Positions 1 to 7,539 of a stretch of DNA of 64,000 nt are shown piece after piece. Both the position numbers and the translations under genes were made by a program. The notes below the pieces were generated by a model. That model saw only the letters and a list, made by a program, of their open reading frames with translations, did not search any database and was not told the DNA's origin. How positions within the stretch are numbered: position 1 is the first letter of the stretch; the number at the start of each line of letters is the position of its first letter. Where the stretch lies: contig NZ_JAAKZX010000028.1 of assembly GCF_011045025.1 (NCBI RefSeq), positions 1 to 64,000 on the forward strand. Reading direction: 5' to 3'. The stretch comes from Streptomyces ureilyticus. GTDB lineage: Bacteria > Actinomycetota > Actinomycetes > Streptomycetales > Streptomycetaceae.

Positions 1-2
1 CG

Positions 3-122
3 ATCTCCCTGACCGCCGACAACATCAAGGACACGGTCGTCAAGGACGGCATGTACACGATCGATCAGATCTGCACGCCCAAGTACAAAGCCGCTTGTGA
101 GAGGGCGGGACTCACCACGTAA
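3..122 (+). CDS. Sugar ABC transporter substrate-binding protein, C-terminal end (partial)
   Basis: The window opens inside a reading frame that ends at the TAA at 120-122. The 39 visible residues (ISLTADNIKDTVVKDGM, then TIDQICTPKYKAACERAGL) resemble the C-terminus of xylose/ribose-type periplasmic-binding proteins, extracytoplasmic lipoproteins that pass sugars to an ABC importer. Two cysteines lie near the end, as in the XylF-like family. No ATPase or permease gene follows on this strand, so either those genes lie upstream or the locus was interrupted. The assignment rests on a short tail only. Confidence 0.6.
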   Translation: MSLTADNIKDTVVKDGMYTIDQICTPKYKAACERAGLTT

Positions 123-146
123 ACGCGGTCTACGCGTTCACCTCAA

Positions 147-187
147 GACCTCTAGCGGTAGAGGGTCTGACCTCTAGCGCTAGAGGT
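147..187. promoter_or_regulatory. Two tandem palindromes, probable operator
   Basis: Two copies of the same palindrome lie head to tail: cctcta-gcgg-tagagg at 149-164 and acctctagcgctagaggt at 170-187. The second is perfect over 18 bp. The centres are 22 bp apart, about two helical turns, so bound dimers would sit on the same DNA face. Further half-site-like acctct words follow at 221-226 and 232-237. There is no T-run, which argues against a terminator. The cognate regulator is not identified; a GntR-type or phage-type repressor is a guess. Confidence 0.45.
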
Positions 188-415
188 CCCGACGCGCCCC
201 AAGTTGGGGCCCTCTCTGGGACCTCTGTGGGACCTCTGACAACGACCGGCAACGACCAACGACGACCACCAACAACCGCTCAGCCGCAGGTCAGTTGGGC
301 CTGCACCTCTCTGACCAGGGCCGAAAAACGGGCCCGCCAGACTCAGGGCAAGAAGAAGTAAGGACGAAGATCAGGCCTCTGAGCTGCGCTTACGGTGCAG
401 ATCGGGGGCCTTCGT
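188..415. other. Non-coding stretch with a possible gene remnant
   Basis: No convincing gene is present. One plus-strand frame is open to the TAA at 359-361 and ends in a basic tail (LTRAEKRARQTQGKKK). Its only candidate start is a GTG at 227, without a good ribosome site. It looks like the C-terminal remnant of a lost gene, possibly from an integrated element, but I do not recognise the family. Confidence 0.25.
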
Positions 416-1861
416 TCAGGAAGGCCACGCGGCGAGAAGATCCGTCGGCCCGTATGCGGCATCGAGCCCCGTGCAGTCGGTTCCGCCGCGCGAGACCGCG
501 ACCACGGGCACCGGCTCGGGCGTGAGCGCCGCGCGATGGTGGTGCAGCGCGGCGAGATCGTGGCGGTCGAAGGGGGAATTCTCCAGCCACTTCACCGAGC
601 CGACGAACAGCAACTCCTTGGCAATGGGCCCGCGGTCGGCCCCCACGATGTCGATCTCCACGTCGTTGGTGCGGGTCCAGTAGGCGCCGATTGCGGGTGC
701 TGCGGGCAGCTTCGCATCAGGCAGTAGGCGCGCCAGGGCCTCACGTACGAGAGGTTCGACGGCCCGGCCGCGCCAACTGGTCCAGTTCTCGCGGATACGG
801 CCCAGCGTCAGGTCTCCCCGGCCTCGTTCGATCTCCTCCATCGCCGGGCCGAGGAACCTCAGCCAGAAACGGAGGTAGGGATCCGCGACCCGGTAACGGC
901 GGTCCTTCGAGGGGCGTGTGGACACGGGGAGTTCGGCCGCGATCACTCTCTTGTCCGTGAGTATCCCCAGCGAGCGCTGGAGGGGGGTCGCTCCGAGGCC
1001 GCCGGCTGCGCGGGCGATGTTGGTGAAGGTCCGCTCCCCGCTGCCGATCGCCGACAGCACCGCGCGCGCCTGCACCTGCTGCGGGAACTCCGCGGCAAGT
1101 GACCGCTCCGCCGAGACCAGCAGGGCCGATACCGGATCTCTGAGGGCCGCTGACAGGAAATCCCCCATCCCGCCGCCGTGCGGCCACTCCGCGCAGATCA
1201 AGGGCAGCCCGCCGGTGATCAGTGCCGCGTCGAATGCCGAGGCTGCATCGAGGCCCAGCATTCCGCCCACCTCGGCCGGATTGAGAGGGCCGAGTACCAT
1301 CTCCCGTCCGCGCTGGTGGAACGGACGGCCATAGCTGTTCAGCGCCTCCATCATCGACAGGTCCGAGCCGATGAGGATCAGCAGAACCGGCTTGGTCTCC
1401 AGCGCCCTGTCCCAGGCCCGCTGCAACGTGCCCTCGAACGCACCCTCCGCATCCATCACGTAGGGCACTTCGTCCATGACCACCACGCTTGCCCGATCAT
1501 TCGGCAGAGCCGCCGCCAGCACATCGAAGGCTGCATCCCAGCTTTCCGGGCGGGCCGAGGCCAGCAGGCCGGCCAGCGGCAGGCTCGATGACCGTGCGTC
1601 CTGACTGAGGCGCTCGAGATCAGCCCTCGGCGACGCTCCGGTGGCGGCGTAGAAGAGAAAAGGCGCGCCTGACCGCTCGGCGAAGCGCTCGACCAGCCGT
1701 GACTTCCCCACGCGGCGGCGCCCCCGGAGCATCACGCACCGCCCCGGCCGTTCCCCGTCGAGACCCGCTACCACCTTGTCCAACTCGCGGTCCAACGTCT
1801 GGAGTTCGCGTGTCCTGCCCACGAATTCGCCCACAGTGGTGTCCTCCATACGTCGCCACAC
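416..1861 (-). CDS. AAA-type ATPase with C-terminal DUF234/nuclease-like domain
   Basis: This protein of about 481 residues begins with an archaeal-type P-loop ATPase module. It has an FVGRTREL box near residue 13, Walker A GRRRVGKS near 47, and Walker B VVVMDEVP near 125. The middle resembles a winged helix (ERTFTNIARAAGG). The C-terminal DUF234-like part has VEIDIVG followed by GSVKW, the spacing expected of a degenerate PD-(D/E)XK fold. The family's function is poorly known. The start is either GTG at 1861 or ATG at 1849; neither has a clear ribosome site, and a TATCTC word just upstream of 1861 allows a leaderless message. A near-perfect inverted repeat precedes it at 1891-1914. Confidence 0.75.
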   Translation of the reverse strand: MWRRMEDTTVGEFVGRTRELQTLDRELDKVVAGLDGERPGRCVMLRGRRRVGKSRLVERFAERSGAPFLFYAATGASPRADLERLSQDARSSSLPLAGLLASARPESWDAAFDVLAAALPNDRASVVVMDEVPYVMDAEGAFEGTLQRAWDRALETKPVLLILIGSDLSMMEALNSYGRPFHQRGREMVLGPLNPAEVGGMLGLDAASAFDAALITGGLPLICAEWPHGGGMGDFLSAALRDPVSALLVSAERSLAAEFPQQVQARAVLSAIGSGERTFTNIARAAGGLGATPLQRSLGILTDKRVIAAELPVSTRPSKDRRYRVADPYLRFWLRFLGPAMEEIERGRGDLTLGRIRENWTSWRGRAVEPLVREALARLLPDAKLPAAPAIGAYWTRTNDVEIDIVGADRGPIAKELLFVGSVKWLENSPFDRHDLAALHHHRAALTPEPVPVVAVSRGGTDCTGLDAAYGPTDLLAAWPS

Positions 1862-1890
1862 CCAAGGAGATACGAGAGACTAACAACGAT

Positions 1891-1914
1891 GTTACCAACA
1901 TCAATGTTAGTAAC
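1891..1914. promoter_or_regulatory. 24-bp inverted repeat upstream of the ATPase gene
   Basis: The arms gttaccaacat and atgttagtaac pair with one mismatch around a 2-bp centre. The site is AT-rich against a GC-rich background and lies about 30 bp upstream of the GTG at 1861, where a promoter or repressor site would sit. It is likely an operator for the downstream minus-strand ATPase gene. The regulator is unknown. Confidence 0.5.
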
Positions 1915-1937
1915 TTGCTGGAGCTCCTCTCACGCGG

Positions 1938-2909
1938 TCATTCCGCCACGGCTATGTCGCCGTAGCGCCGCGCGACCTCGTGGAATGCCTCCTTGGGTTT
2001 GGACGCACCGTCGCCGGTCACCGCCATGACCCCGAAGCCGGCCTTGTCGAGGTCGAGACGAGGGTCGTCGTGATGCGGGAAGTCGGGCATGGCGAAGGTG
2101 AAGACGAAGCAGCCGTGCACGCCCTCCGTGTCGTACTGGTCGATGAGTTCACCGAGGTAGCGGGCCTGGACGGCCTCGTTGCGGGGGTGGTCGCCGCGGA
2201 TGCGTGGGGGTGTGGCGAACCAGTTGACGATCCAGAAGGCACCGGCTCCCCGCTGGTCGGCTCCGGTGAAGGCACCGCACCCGAACTCGGTGATGACGAC
2301 GGGCTTGTCGTGGTCGCGAACCAGGCTGCGCAGGCGGTCGATGTAGGTGGGGTGGTTACGGCCGGAGCGGTAGAGGCTGACGCCGACCAGGTCGAACAGC
2401 GACCAGTCGACGTGTTCCCACCCGGCCGCGGAGTAGGTGACCGGCCCGCCGAAGCGGCGCCGCGCGGTGGTCACGGCGGTGGTGAGCAGCTGGTGGAGCC
2501 GCCGGTCGATCCTGCGCCGCAGCACGCGGTGGAAACGCACGATGAGCTTCAGGCGCAGGAACGACCGAGGTCCGGGGACGATGCCGGGCACGGTGTGGGA
2601 GAACTCGCTTCCGACCAGGAGCGTCACCCGGTCCGGGTGTTCCAGGCGAAGTTCTTCGGCAGCCTCGGCGACTGTGTCCAGGTGCTCCAGGAGCTTCGGC
2701 TGAGGCAGTTCGGGAACGCTGGGCCGGATGTAGACGCTGAGACCGGTCTTGAGGGCGGTTCGGGCGGCATCGATCAACCGCTTCCCGTCGCCGCCGATGA
2801 GCATCACCGTGGTGCAATGCAGATTCCGGGCGATGACCTCCAGGTCCCGCCGCACATCATCGGTGCTTGCCTCGCCGACCAGGTAGGAGATGCCGCGGAC
2901 GGTCAGCAT
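1938..2909 (-). CDS. Glycoside-hydrolase-like TIM-barrel protein
   Basis: The protein has 323 residues and no signal peptide. It reads as a (beta/alpha)8 barrel of the GH5/GH-A clan type: VRGISYLVG near the start, LLVGSEFS near residue 95 in the usual acid/base position, FDLVGVSLY near 170, and VVITEFGCG near 205 in the position of the nucleophile glutamate on strand 7. Relatives in Streptomyces are sometimes labelled abortive infection protein, but nothing here demonstrates phage defence. The ATG at 2909 follows an AGGAG motif nine bases upstream. Substrate unknown. Confidence 0.6.
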   Translation of the reverse strand: MLTVRGISYLVGEASTDDVRRDLEVIARNLHCTTVMLIGGDGKRLIDAARTALKTGLSVYIRPSVPELPQPKLLEHLDTVAEAAEELRLEHPDRVTLLVGSEFSHTVPGIVPGPRSFLRLKLIVRFHRVLRRRIDRRLHQLLTTAVTTARRRFGGPVTYSAAGWEHVDWSLFDLVGVSLYRSGRNHPTYIDRLRSLVRDHDKPVVITEFGCGAFTGADQRGAGAFWIVNWFATPPRIRGDHPRNEAVQARYLGELIDQYDTEGVHGCFVFTFAMPDFPHHDDPRLDLDKAGFGVMAVTGDGASKPKEAFHEVARRYGDIAVAE

Positions 2910-3292
2910 GCGCTCGGCTCCTGTCGACGCGGGCGGTTGGCGGCCATGAGGAGAAGGGCGGCGACATCACGGAGCATCGCGGCGATGACCGCGTACCGCG
3001 GCAATGCGGCAGGAGCGGATAGTGCGGGCATGCGGATCCTTAGCGTGGCGGTTTGACGATCCGGGTCGTCATCGGTCCGTTCGACGCTAGAGACGCAGCC
3101 GACGGTCGGGCATCCGTCTTCCGTCCAGGAGCGCACGACTTCCGGCTAATAGTCCGCGGCACCCGTCGGCGCGCGACCTGACGTCTGGTCATGCCTGAGC
3201 AGCACAACGGCTCAGGCGAGCGAGTCGCTCGGCTCGACGCCGAGGCTCGTTAAGGCACTGGCGGCTGTGCCTGCCCCGCCGGACGTACGGGC
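2910..3292. other. Intergenic stretch without a supported gene
   Basis: A minus-strand open frame at 2903-3136 has no family resemblance and overlaps the glycosidase start, so I do not call it. The stretch holds the upstream region of the glycosidase-like gene and a short hairpin at 3193-3217. Confidence 0.4.
3193..3217 (-). terminator. Hairpin downstream of the small minus-strand gene
   Basis: An 8-bp perfect stem gcctgagc/gctcaggc with a 9-base loop lies about 75 bp past the stop of the gene at 3293-3499. There is no T-run, so termination is plausible but not certain. Confidence 0.35.
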
Positions 3293-3499
3293 TCAAGGCG
3301 CCGCCGTGGCCAGGCGGTGGAACGCCTGGGTGGTGTGGGGGTGGGCGAGTTCGTCCAGGAGGTGCCGCCACTCGGGGTCGGTGGCGGTGGGATGCGCCAG
3401 TTCCCAGGCCGTGAGCAGCGCGGTGAGGTCGCTCTCGCAGGGGGTCGCGGCCGGGGCGTCCTGAGCGGTGCTCGTCTGTGTGGACAGCGGCGCCTTCAT
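3293..3499 (-). CDS. Small hypothetical protein (68 aa)
   Basis: Starting at the ATG at 3499, which has GGAAGGAAA about eight bases upstream, the product is 68 residues. A polar N-terminus is followed by a helical, tryptophan-containing region (LLTAWELAHP, EWRHLLDELAHP). No signal peptide or membrane segment is seen and the family is not recognised. A longer frame to 3556 lacks a ribosome site, so the shorter form is preferred. Confidence 0.5.
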   Translation of the reverse strand: MKAPLSTQTSTAQDAPAATPCESDLTALLTAWELAHPTATDPEWRHLLDELAHPHTTQAFHRLATAAP

Positions 3500-3644
3500 G
3501 GGAGTTTCCTTCCGGCTGGGAGCTGTGAACCTCTGGGATTCGCTGGGTTCAACCATCCCGTTGCCCGCCTGCCGGAACCATGGAGCGCTCTACCGGATCG
3601 GGGGTGCAGGTGGCCGCACCCCGAGAGGGTCGTTCTCCCCCCTC

Positions 3645-3893
3645 TCACACCTCCAGCGGCACCGGATGGATCTCGTCGGCCTTGTGGCCGGTGCGTTCGT
3701 GGATGCGTTGGACCGCTTCGGCGGTGGGGGCCTCGGAGAGGCAATAGACCGTGCCGGACTCGGGGTCCGCCCACGCCTTCTCGAAGTGCACGTTCTCTTC
3801 TTGCTCTATGGCGAGGTCCGCCTGGTGGGCCTGCCTCAGCTGTTCCGCCGTGATGCCCTGCATTCCGTGGTGGACGTCCATGAAATGAGCCAT
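3645..3893 (-). CDS. SCO4226-type nickel-binding protein (DUF4242)
   Basis: From the ATG at 3893, preceded by GGGAGGTGCGAGGCC, the product is 82 residues, a ferredoxin-like alpha/beta-barrel fold of the DUF4242 family. The N-terminal MAHFMDVHHGMQG carries the histidine cluster that binds nickel in S. coelicolor SCO4226. The C-terminal part (TAEAVQRIHERTGHKADEI) is also typical. The role of the family is unclear; metal buffering or an enzymatic role has been proposed. The neighbouring cysteine-rich gene at 4030-4185 supports a metal-handling context. Confidence 0.85.
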   Translation of the reverse strand: MAHFMDVHHGMQGITAEQLRQAHQADLAIEQEENVHFEKAWADPESGTVYCLSEAPTAEAVQRIHERTGHKADEIHPVPLEV

Positions 3894-4029
3894 GGCCTCG
3901 CACCTCCCTGCGCTGACGAGTTCGCCCGCCCCCTCTCCTCCATGCTGCGCCCGGACGGCCACGCGGGCGACCGCTCACGGAGGTCGTACGACGACCCGGA
4001 CACCAGGCCGTCGTACGAACCGTACAAAC

Positions 4030-4185
4030 TCAACCGCACTGGCAAGGACTGCCCGACTGGCAGCCGCACCTGCACCCCGCCCCGCAGCCGCACGCGGCGA
4101 CGAGCGGGAGGCTGGTGATCTCGGCGGGCTGTTCCGTCTCGCGCTCCCGGGTGGGGTCTGGGGTGGTGGTGGGGGATTCGGCCAT
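4030..4185 (-). CDS. Small cysteine-rich, metallothionein-like protein
   Basis: Starting at ATG 4185, which has AGGAGGGACC directly upstream, the gene encodes 51 residues. The first half is polar and acidic. The second half packs seven cysteines into 20 residues (ACGCGAGC, CRCGC, SPCQCG), mostly as C-x-C and C-x3-C pairs, the pattern of thiolate metal-cluster proteins. It lies between the nickel-binding gene and phoU on the same strand. I infer metal sequestration. The sequence is too short to assign to a named metallothionein family. Confidence 0.65.
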   Translation of the reverse strand: MAESPTTTPDPTRERETEQPAEITSLPLVAACGCGAGCRCGCQSGSPCQCG

Positions 4186-4281
4186 GGTCCCTCCTCGAAG
4201 GCTGATGCCTACGCCCATTGCAGGCCCCCACCGCCCGGCGCATCAACGGCGCACCGAGGCTCCCACGCATCGACCACGAAT

Positions 4282-4321
4282 CCGTACGCCCGTGCCACAA
4301 CCCCGTACGCCCGTGCCACAA
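4282..4321. repeat. Direct repeat, 2 x 19 bp, period 21
   Basis: The word ccgtacgcccgtgccacaa occurs at 4282-4300 and again at 4303-4321, followed by more degenerate cgcacgcccc words to about 4365. It lies between phoU and the cysteine-rich gene. No hairpin was seen, and no function is assigned. Confidence 0.6.
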
Positions 4322-4377
4322 TCCCGCACGCCCCGCGAAACCCGACCCGCACGCCCCTACGCCCCGCAGCGGAGCGC

Positions 4378-5067
4378 TTACGCCCCCTCAACCCCCGTAG
4401 CCGGCTGGACGTCCGCCTGCAGCTCGTCCGCGTGCTCCCCCGTCACCAGGTACACCACCCGGTTCGCCACCGACACCGCGTGGTCCGCGAAGCGCTCGTA
4501 GTATCGGCCCAGCAGCGTGACGTCGACGGCCGTCTCGATGCCGTGCTTCCAGCGGTCGTCCATGAGGTGCTGGAAGAGGGCGCGGTGCAAGGTGTCCATC
4601 GCGTCGTCGTCCTGCTCCAGCTGAAGCGCGAGGTCGACGTCCTTCGTGACGATGACCTCCGCCGCCTTCGCCATCAGGCGCTGCGCGAGCTGGCCCATCT
4701 CGAGGATCGTGGCGTGCAGGTCGTGCGGGACCGCGCGCTCCGGGAAGCGGAGGCGGGCGAGCTTCGCGACATGCTGGGCGAGGTCCCCCGAGCGCTCGAG
4801 GTCCGCGCTCATCCGCAGGGACGTGACCACGATCCGCAGGTCCGTCGCCACCGGCTGCTGCCGCGCCAGCAGGGCTATCGCCCGCGCCTCGAGCTCGTGC
4901 TGGAGATCGTCGACCTTCTGGTCGCCCGCGATCACGGTCTCCGCCAGCTTCAGGTCGGAGTCGAGGATCGCCGTCGTGGCGCGCCCGATCGCCGACCCGA
5001 CGAGCCGGGCCATCTCGACCAGGCCCTCGCCGATCGAGTCAAGTTCCTCGTGGTACGCGTCGCGCAT
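4378..5067 (-). CDS. phoU: Phosphate-signalling regulator PhoU
   Basis: The 229-residue protein is the normal length for PhoU and is built of two similar three-helix bundles. It shows the conserved features of both: LDSIGEGLVEMARLV near residue 9, DLRIVVTSLRMSADLERSGD near 78, and LGRYYERFADHAVSVANRVV near 185, with the E-x-x-x-D metal-binding pattern repeated. PhoU passes information on phosphate transport to the PhoR sensor kinase. It is divergent from phoR-phoP across an intergenic region with two PHO boxes, the arrangement known in S. coelicolor (SCO4228-4230), where PhoP controls both directions. Confidence 0.95.
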   Translation of the reverse strand: MRDAYHEELDSIGEGLVEMARLVGSAIGRATTAILDSDLKLAETVIAGDQKVDDLQHELEARAIALLARQQPVATDLRIVVTSLRMSADLERSGDLAQHVAKLARLRFPERAVPHDLHATILEMGQLAQRLMAKAAEVIVTKDVDLALQLEQDDDAMDTLHRALFQHLMDDRWKHGIETAVDVTLLGRYYERFADHAVSVANRVVYLVTGEHADELQADVQPATGVEGA

Positions 5068-5215
5068 CAGGATGTCCCTCTCTTACGTCAGCTTCCGGAT
5101 CCCGTACACGGATCCCCGTACATGGGTTCCCATGCACGATTCCCCTGCGGGATTCCAAGGGGCTCGCGTACCCCACGCTCCCACGGTCCGGCTTGAACGC
5201 GTCCGTTTCCGCCCC

Positions 5216-5248
5216 CTCAAATGAACCATCCCTATCACCCAGGTGAAC
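5216..5248 (-). promoter_or_regulatory. PHO box upstream of phoU
   Basis: Read on the minus strand, the site holds three consecutive 11-bp direct-repeat units: gttcacctggg, tgatagggatg and gttcatttgag. Outer units starting GTTCA spaced by exactly 22 bp are the signature of PhoP binding in Streptomyces. The site lies 149-181 bp upstream of the phoU start. Confidence 0.8.
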
Positions 5249-5300
5249 TATGAGCGACATGACCCCTCCCTGCGGGCATGCTTCCGGCGACTCCGCTCGG

Positions 5301-5333
5301 GGCAAGTGAACCGCCACGGTCTCCACGGTGAAC
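5301..5333 (-). promoter_or_regulatory. Second PHO box, proximal to phoR
   Basis: Three 11-bp units on the minus strand: gttcaccgtgg, agaccgtggcg and gttcacttgcc. The register is the same as in the first box, 85 bp away. It lies 74 bp upstream of the phoR start, so one bound PhoP array could serve both divergent promoters. Confidence 0.8.
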
Positions 5334-5406
5334 TCTGGGCGACGAGTGTTCGAGCTGACAGTCTGGGCGCTGTAAGGGGGGCGTACGTCATGCCTAACCT
5401 GGAGCC

Positions 5407-6747
5407 ATGGACGTGAACGCGGCGGTCGCCGCAGCGGCAGCGATCGCCGGTGTACTCACCGGCGTCATCGCCATGCTGGCGTTCCGCTGGAGCGAGCGCG
5501 AGCAGAAGCGGCCGACGCGCACGTCGCTGCACACGGACCCGGTGCTTCCGCCGGGCGTCGACACGGTCCTGTCCGTGCTCCGCTCCTCCGCCGTCGTGCT
5601 CGACGAGGCCGACGCCGTGGTCAAGGCCAGCTCCGCCGCGTACGCCCTCGGCCTCGTACGCGGCGGCAAACTCGCCGTCGAGCCCATGCTGCAGATGGCC
5701 CGCGACACCCGGCGCGACGGTGAGATACGGCAGGTCGAGCTGGACCTGCCACGCCGCGGCACCGGCCGCGGCGAAGCCCTCGCGGTGTCCGCCCGCGTCG
5801 CCCCGCTGGGCTCCCGCCTCGTACTCCTCCTCGTCGAGGACCTCACCGAGGCCCGCCGCATCGAGGCCGTACGCCGCGACTTCGTCGCCAACGTCAGCCA
5901 CGAGCTCAAGACCCCCGTCGGCGCGCTCAGCCTCCTCTCCGAGGCGGTCATGGACGCCGCCGACGACCCGGAGGCCGTGGAACGCTTCGCCGGACGCATG
6001 CAGATAGAGGCCACCCGCCTCACCAACCTCGTCCAGGAACTCATCGACCTCTCCCGGGTCCAGAACGACGACCCCCTCGAGGACGCCGAAGCCGTACGCG
6101 TGGACGAACTCGTCGCCGAGGCCATCGACCGCTGCCGCCACCAGGCCGGCACCAAGCAGATCACCATGGCCGCAAATGTGGGGGGCGGGCCCGTAGGCAC
6201 CTCGGATGAGGGTGGTGGTGGGCGACGGGCGGGAACCGCCGACCTGCAGATCTGGGGCAACCGCGGCCAGCTGGCCGCCGCCCTCGGCAACCTCGTCGAG
6301 AACGCCGTGAACTACTCGCCCGCCCGTACGCGCGTGGGAATCGCCGCGCGCCGGGTCCCCGCGCCCGGCGGAGACCTCATAGAGGTCGCCGTCACGGACC
6401 AGGGCATCGGCATCTCCGAGAAGGACCGCGAGCGCATCTTCGAGCGCTTCTACCGCGTCGACCCGGCCCGCTCCCGCCACACCGGCGGTACGGGTCTTGG
6501 CCTGGCGATCGTCAAGCACGTGGCCGCCTCGCACGGCGGGGAGGTCACGGTGTGGAGCTCCGAGGGTCAGGGCTCCACCTTCACCCTCCGGCTGCCGGAG
6601 GCGGGCGTGGCCCGCGACCGCGCGACCGACCACACGTCCGGACTCGCCGACGACGTCGACGCCGGGCAGCCCGACGGAACGACCACCGTCACATCCCCCA
6701 CTACATCCCCGTACGAATCGCTTTCTGCCCCGGAGGTCCTTCCGTGA
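5407..6747 (+). CDS. phoR: Phosphate sensor histidine kinase PhoR (SenX3-like)
   Basis: The 446-residue protein has one N-terminal membrane segment (about residues 5-25) and then a PAS-like region. The HisKA helix holds the phospho-acceptor histidine in NVSHELKTPVGAL near residue 165. The HATPase domain follows, with an N-box (LGNLVENAVNYSP), G1 (TDQGIGI), an F-box (IFERFYRVD) and G2 (GGTGLGLAIVKHV). It senses phosphate status and phosphorylates PhoP. A glycine-rich insertion (about residues 258-277) and a longer polar C-terminal tail are lineage features. Its stop overlaps the phoP start by four bases (GTGA), indicating translational coupling. Confidence 0.95.
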   Translation: MDVNAAVAAAAAIAGVLTGVIAMLAFRWSEREQKRPTRTSLHTDPVLPPGVDTVLSVLRSSAVVLDEADAVVKASSAAYALGLVRGGKLAVEPMLQMARDTRRDGEIRQVELDLPRRGTGRGEALAVSARVAPLGSRLVLLLVEDLTEARRIEAVRRDFVANVSHELKTPVGALSLLSEAVMDAADDPEAVERFAGRMQIEATRLTNLVQELIDLSRVQNDDPLEDAEAVRVDELVAEAIDRCRHQAGTKQITMAANVGGGPVGTSDEGGGGRRAGTADLQIWGNRGQLAAALGNLVENAVNYSPARTRVGIAARRVPAPGGDLIEVAVTDQGIGISEKDRERIFERFYRVDPARSRHTGGTGLGLAIVKHVAASHGGEVTVWSSEGQGSTFTLRLPEAGVARDRATDHTSGLADDVDAGQPDGTTTVTSPTTSPYESLSAPEVLP

Positions 6748-7424
6748 CCCGAGTGCTCGTCGTCGAGGACGAGGAGTCCTTCAGCGACGCTCTGTCCTAC
6801 ATGCTCCGCAAGGAAGGCTTCGAGGTCGCCATCGCGACCACCGGGCCCGACGGCCTCGACGAGTTCGAGCGCAACGGCGCCGACCTCGTCCTGCTCGATC
6901 TGATGCTGCCCGGACTGCCCGGCACCGAGGTGTGCCGCCAGCTGCGCAGCCGCTCGAACGTCCCGGTGATCATGGTCACCGCCAAGGACAGCGAGATCGA
7001 CAAGGTCGTCGGCCTGGAAATAGGAGCCGACGACTATGTGACTAAGCCCTTCTCCTCCCGCGAGCTGGTCGCCCGCATCCGCGCCGTACTGCGCCGCCGC
7101 GGCGAGCCCGAGGAGGTCACCCCCGCCGCACTGGAGGCCGGCCCGGTCCGCATGGACGTCGACCGCCACGTGGTCACCGTCTCCGGCTCCAAGGTCGACC
7201 TCCCCCTCAAGGAGTTCGACCTCCTGGAGATGCTGCTGCGCAACGCGGGCCGCGTCCTGACCCGTATGCAGCTCATCGACCGCGTCTGGGGCGCCGACTA
7301 CGTCGGTGACACCAAGACGCTGGACGTCCACGTCAAGCGCCTCCGCGCCAAGATCGAGCCGGACCCGGGCGCGCCCCGGTACTTGGTGACGGTCAGAGGC
7401 CTTGGGTACAAGTTCGAGCCGTAG
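6744..7424 (+). CDS. phoP: Phosphate response regulator PhoP
   Basis: Starting at GTG 6744, which overlaps the phoR stop, the product has 226 residues. The receiver domain has acidic residues VVEDEE, the phosphorylation site Asp52 in LLDLMLPG, a conserved threonine in VTAKD and lysine in VTKPF. The C-terminal OmpR/PhoB winged helix includes LPLKEFDLLEMLL and the recognition region TKTLDVHVKRLRAKIE. It is the master regulator of phosphate starvation and a repressor of secondary metabolism in Streptomyces. A longer upstream frame to 6552 merely runs inside phoR. A strong hairpin follows the stop. Confidence 0.97.
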   Translation: MTRVLVVEDEESFSDALSYMLRKEGFEVAIATTGPDGLDEFERNGADLVLLDLMLPGLPGTEVCRQLRSRSNVPVIMVTAKDSEIDKVVGLEIGADDYVTKPFSSRELVARIRAVLRRRGEPEEVTPAALEAGPVRMDVDRHVVTVSGSKVDLPLKEFDLLEMLLRNAGRVLTRMQLIDRVWGADYVGDTKTLDVHVKRLRAKIEPDPGAPRYLVTVRGLGYKFEP

Positions 7425-7450
7425 GCCGAACACCTCGCACGCTGAACACG

Positions 7451-7492
7451 ACGAAGGGCGGGACCCCTGGAAAGCGGGGTCCCGCCCTTCGT
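7451..7492. terminator. Strong hairpin between phoP and the convergent lipoprotein gene
   Basis: A perfect 17-bp stem (acgaagggcgggacccc and its complement) with an 8-base loop. It lies between two convergent genes and probably terminates both. Confidence 0.85.
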
Positions 7493-7539
7493 GCATACGA
7501 GGATTCAGTACGTACGAGAATTCCGCAGCCCTACGCTGC

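Noticed and set aside
147..187. Palindromes as a terminator of the sugar-binding gene
   Set aside because: Short arms, two identical units at 22-bp spacing and no T-run favour protein-binding sites.
2903..3136. Small minus-strand frame upstream of the glycosidase-like gene
   Set aside because: It overlaps the well-supported start at 2909 and has no recognisable features.
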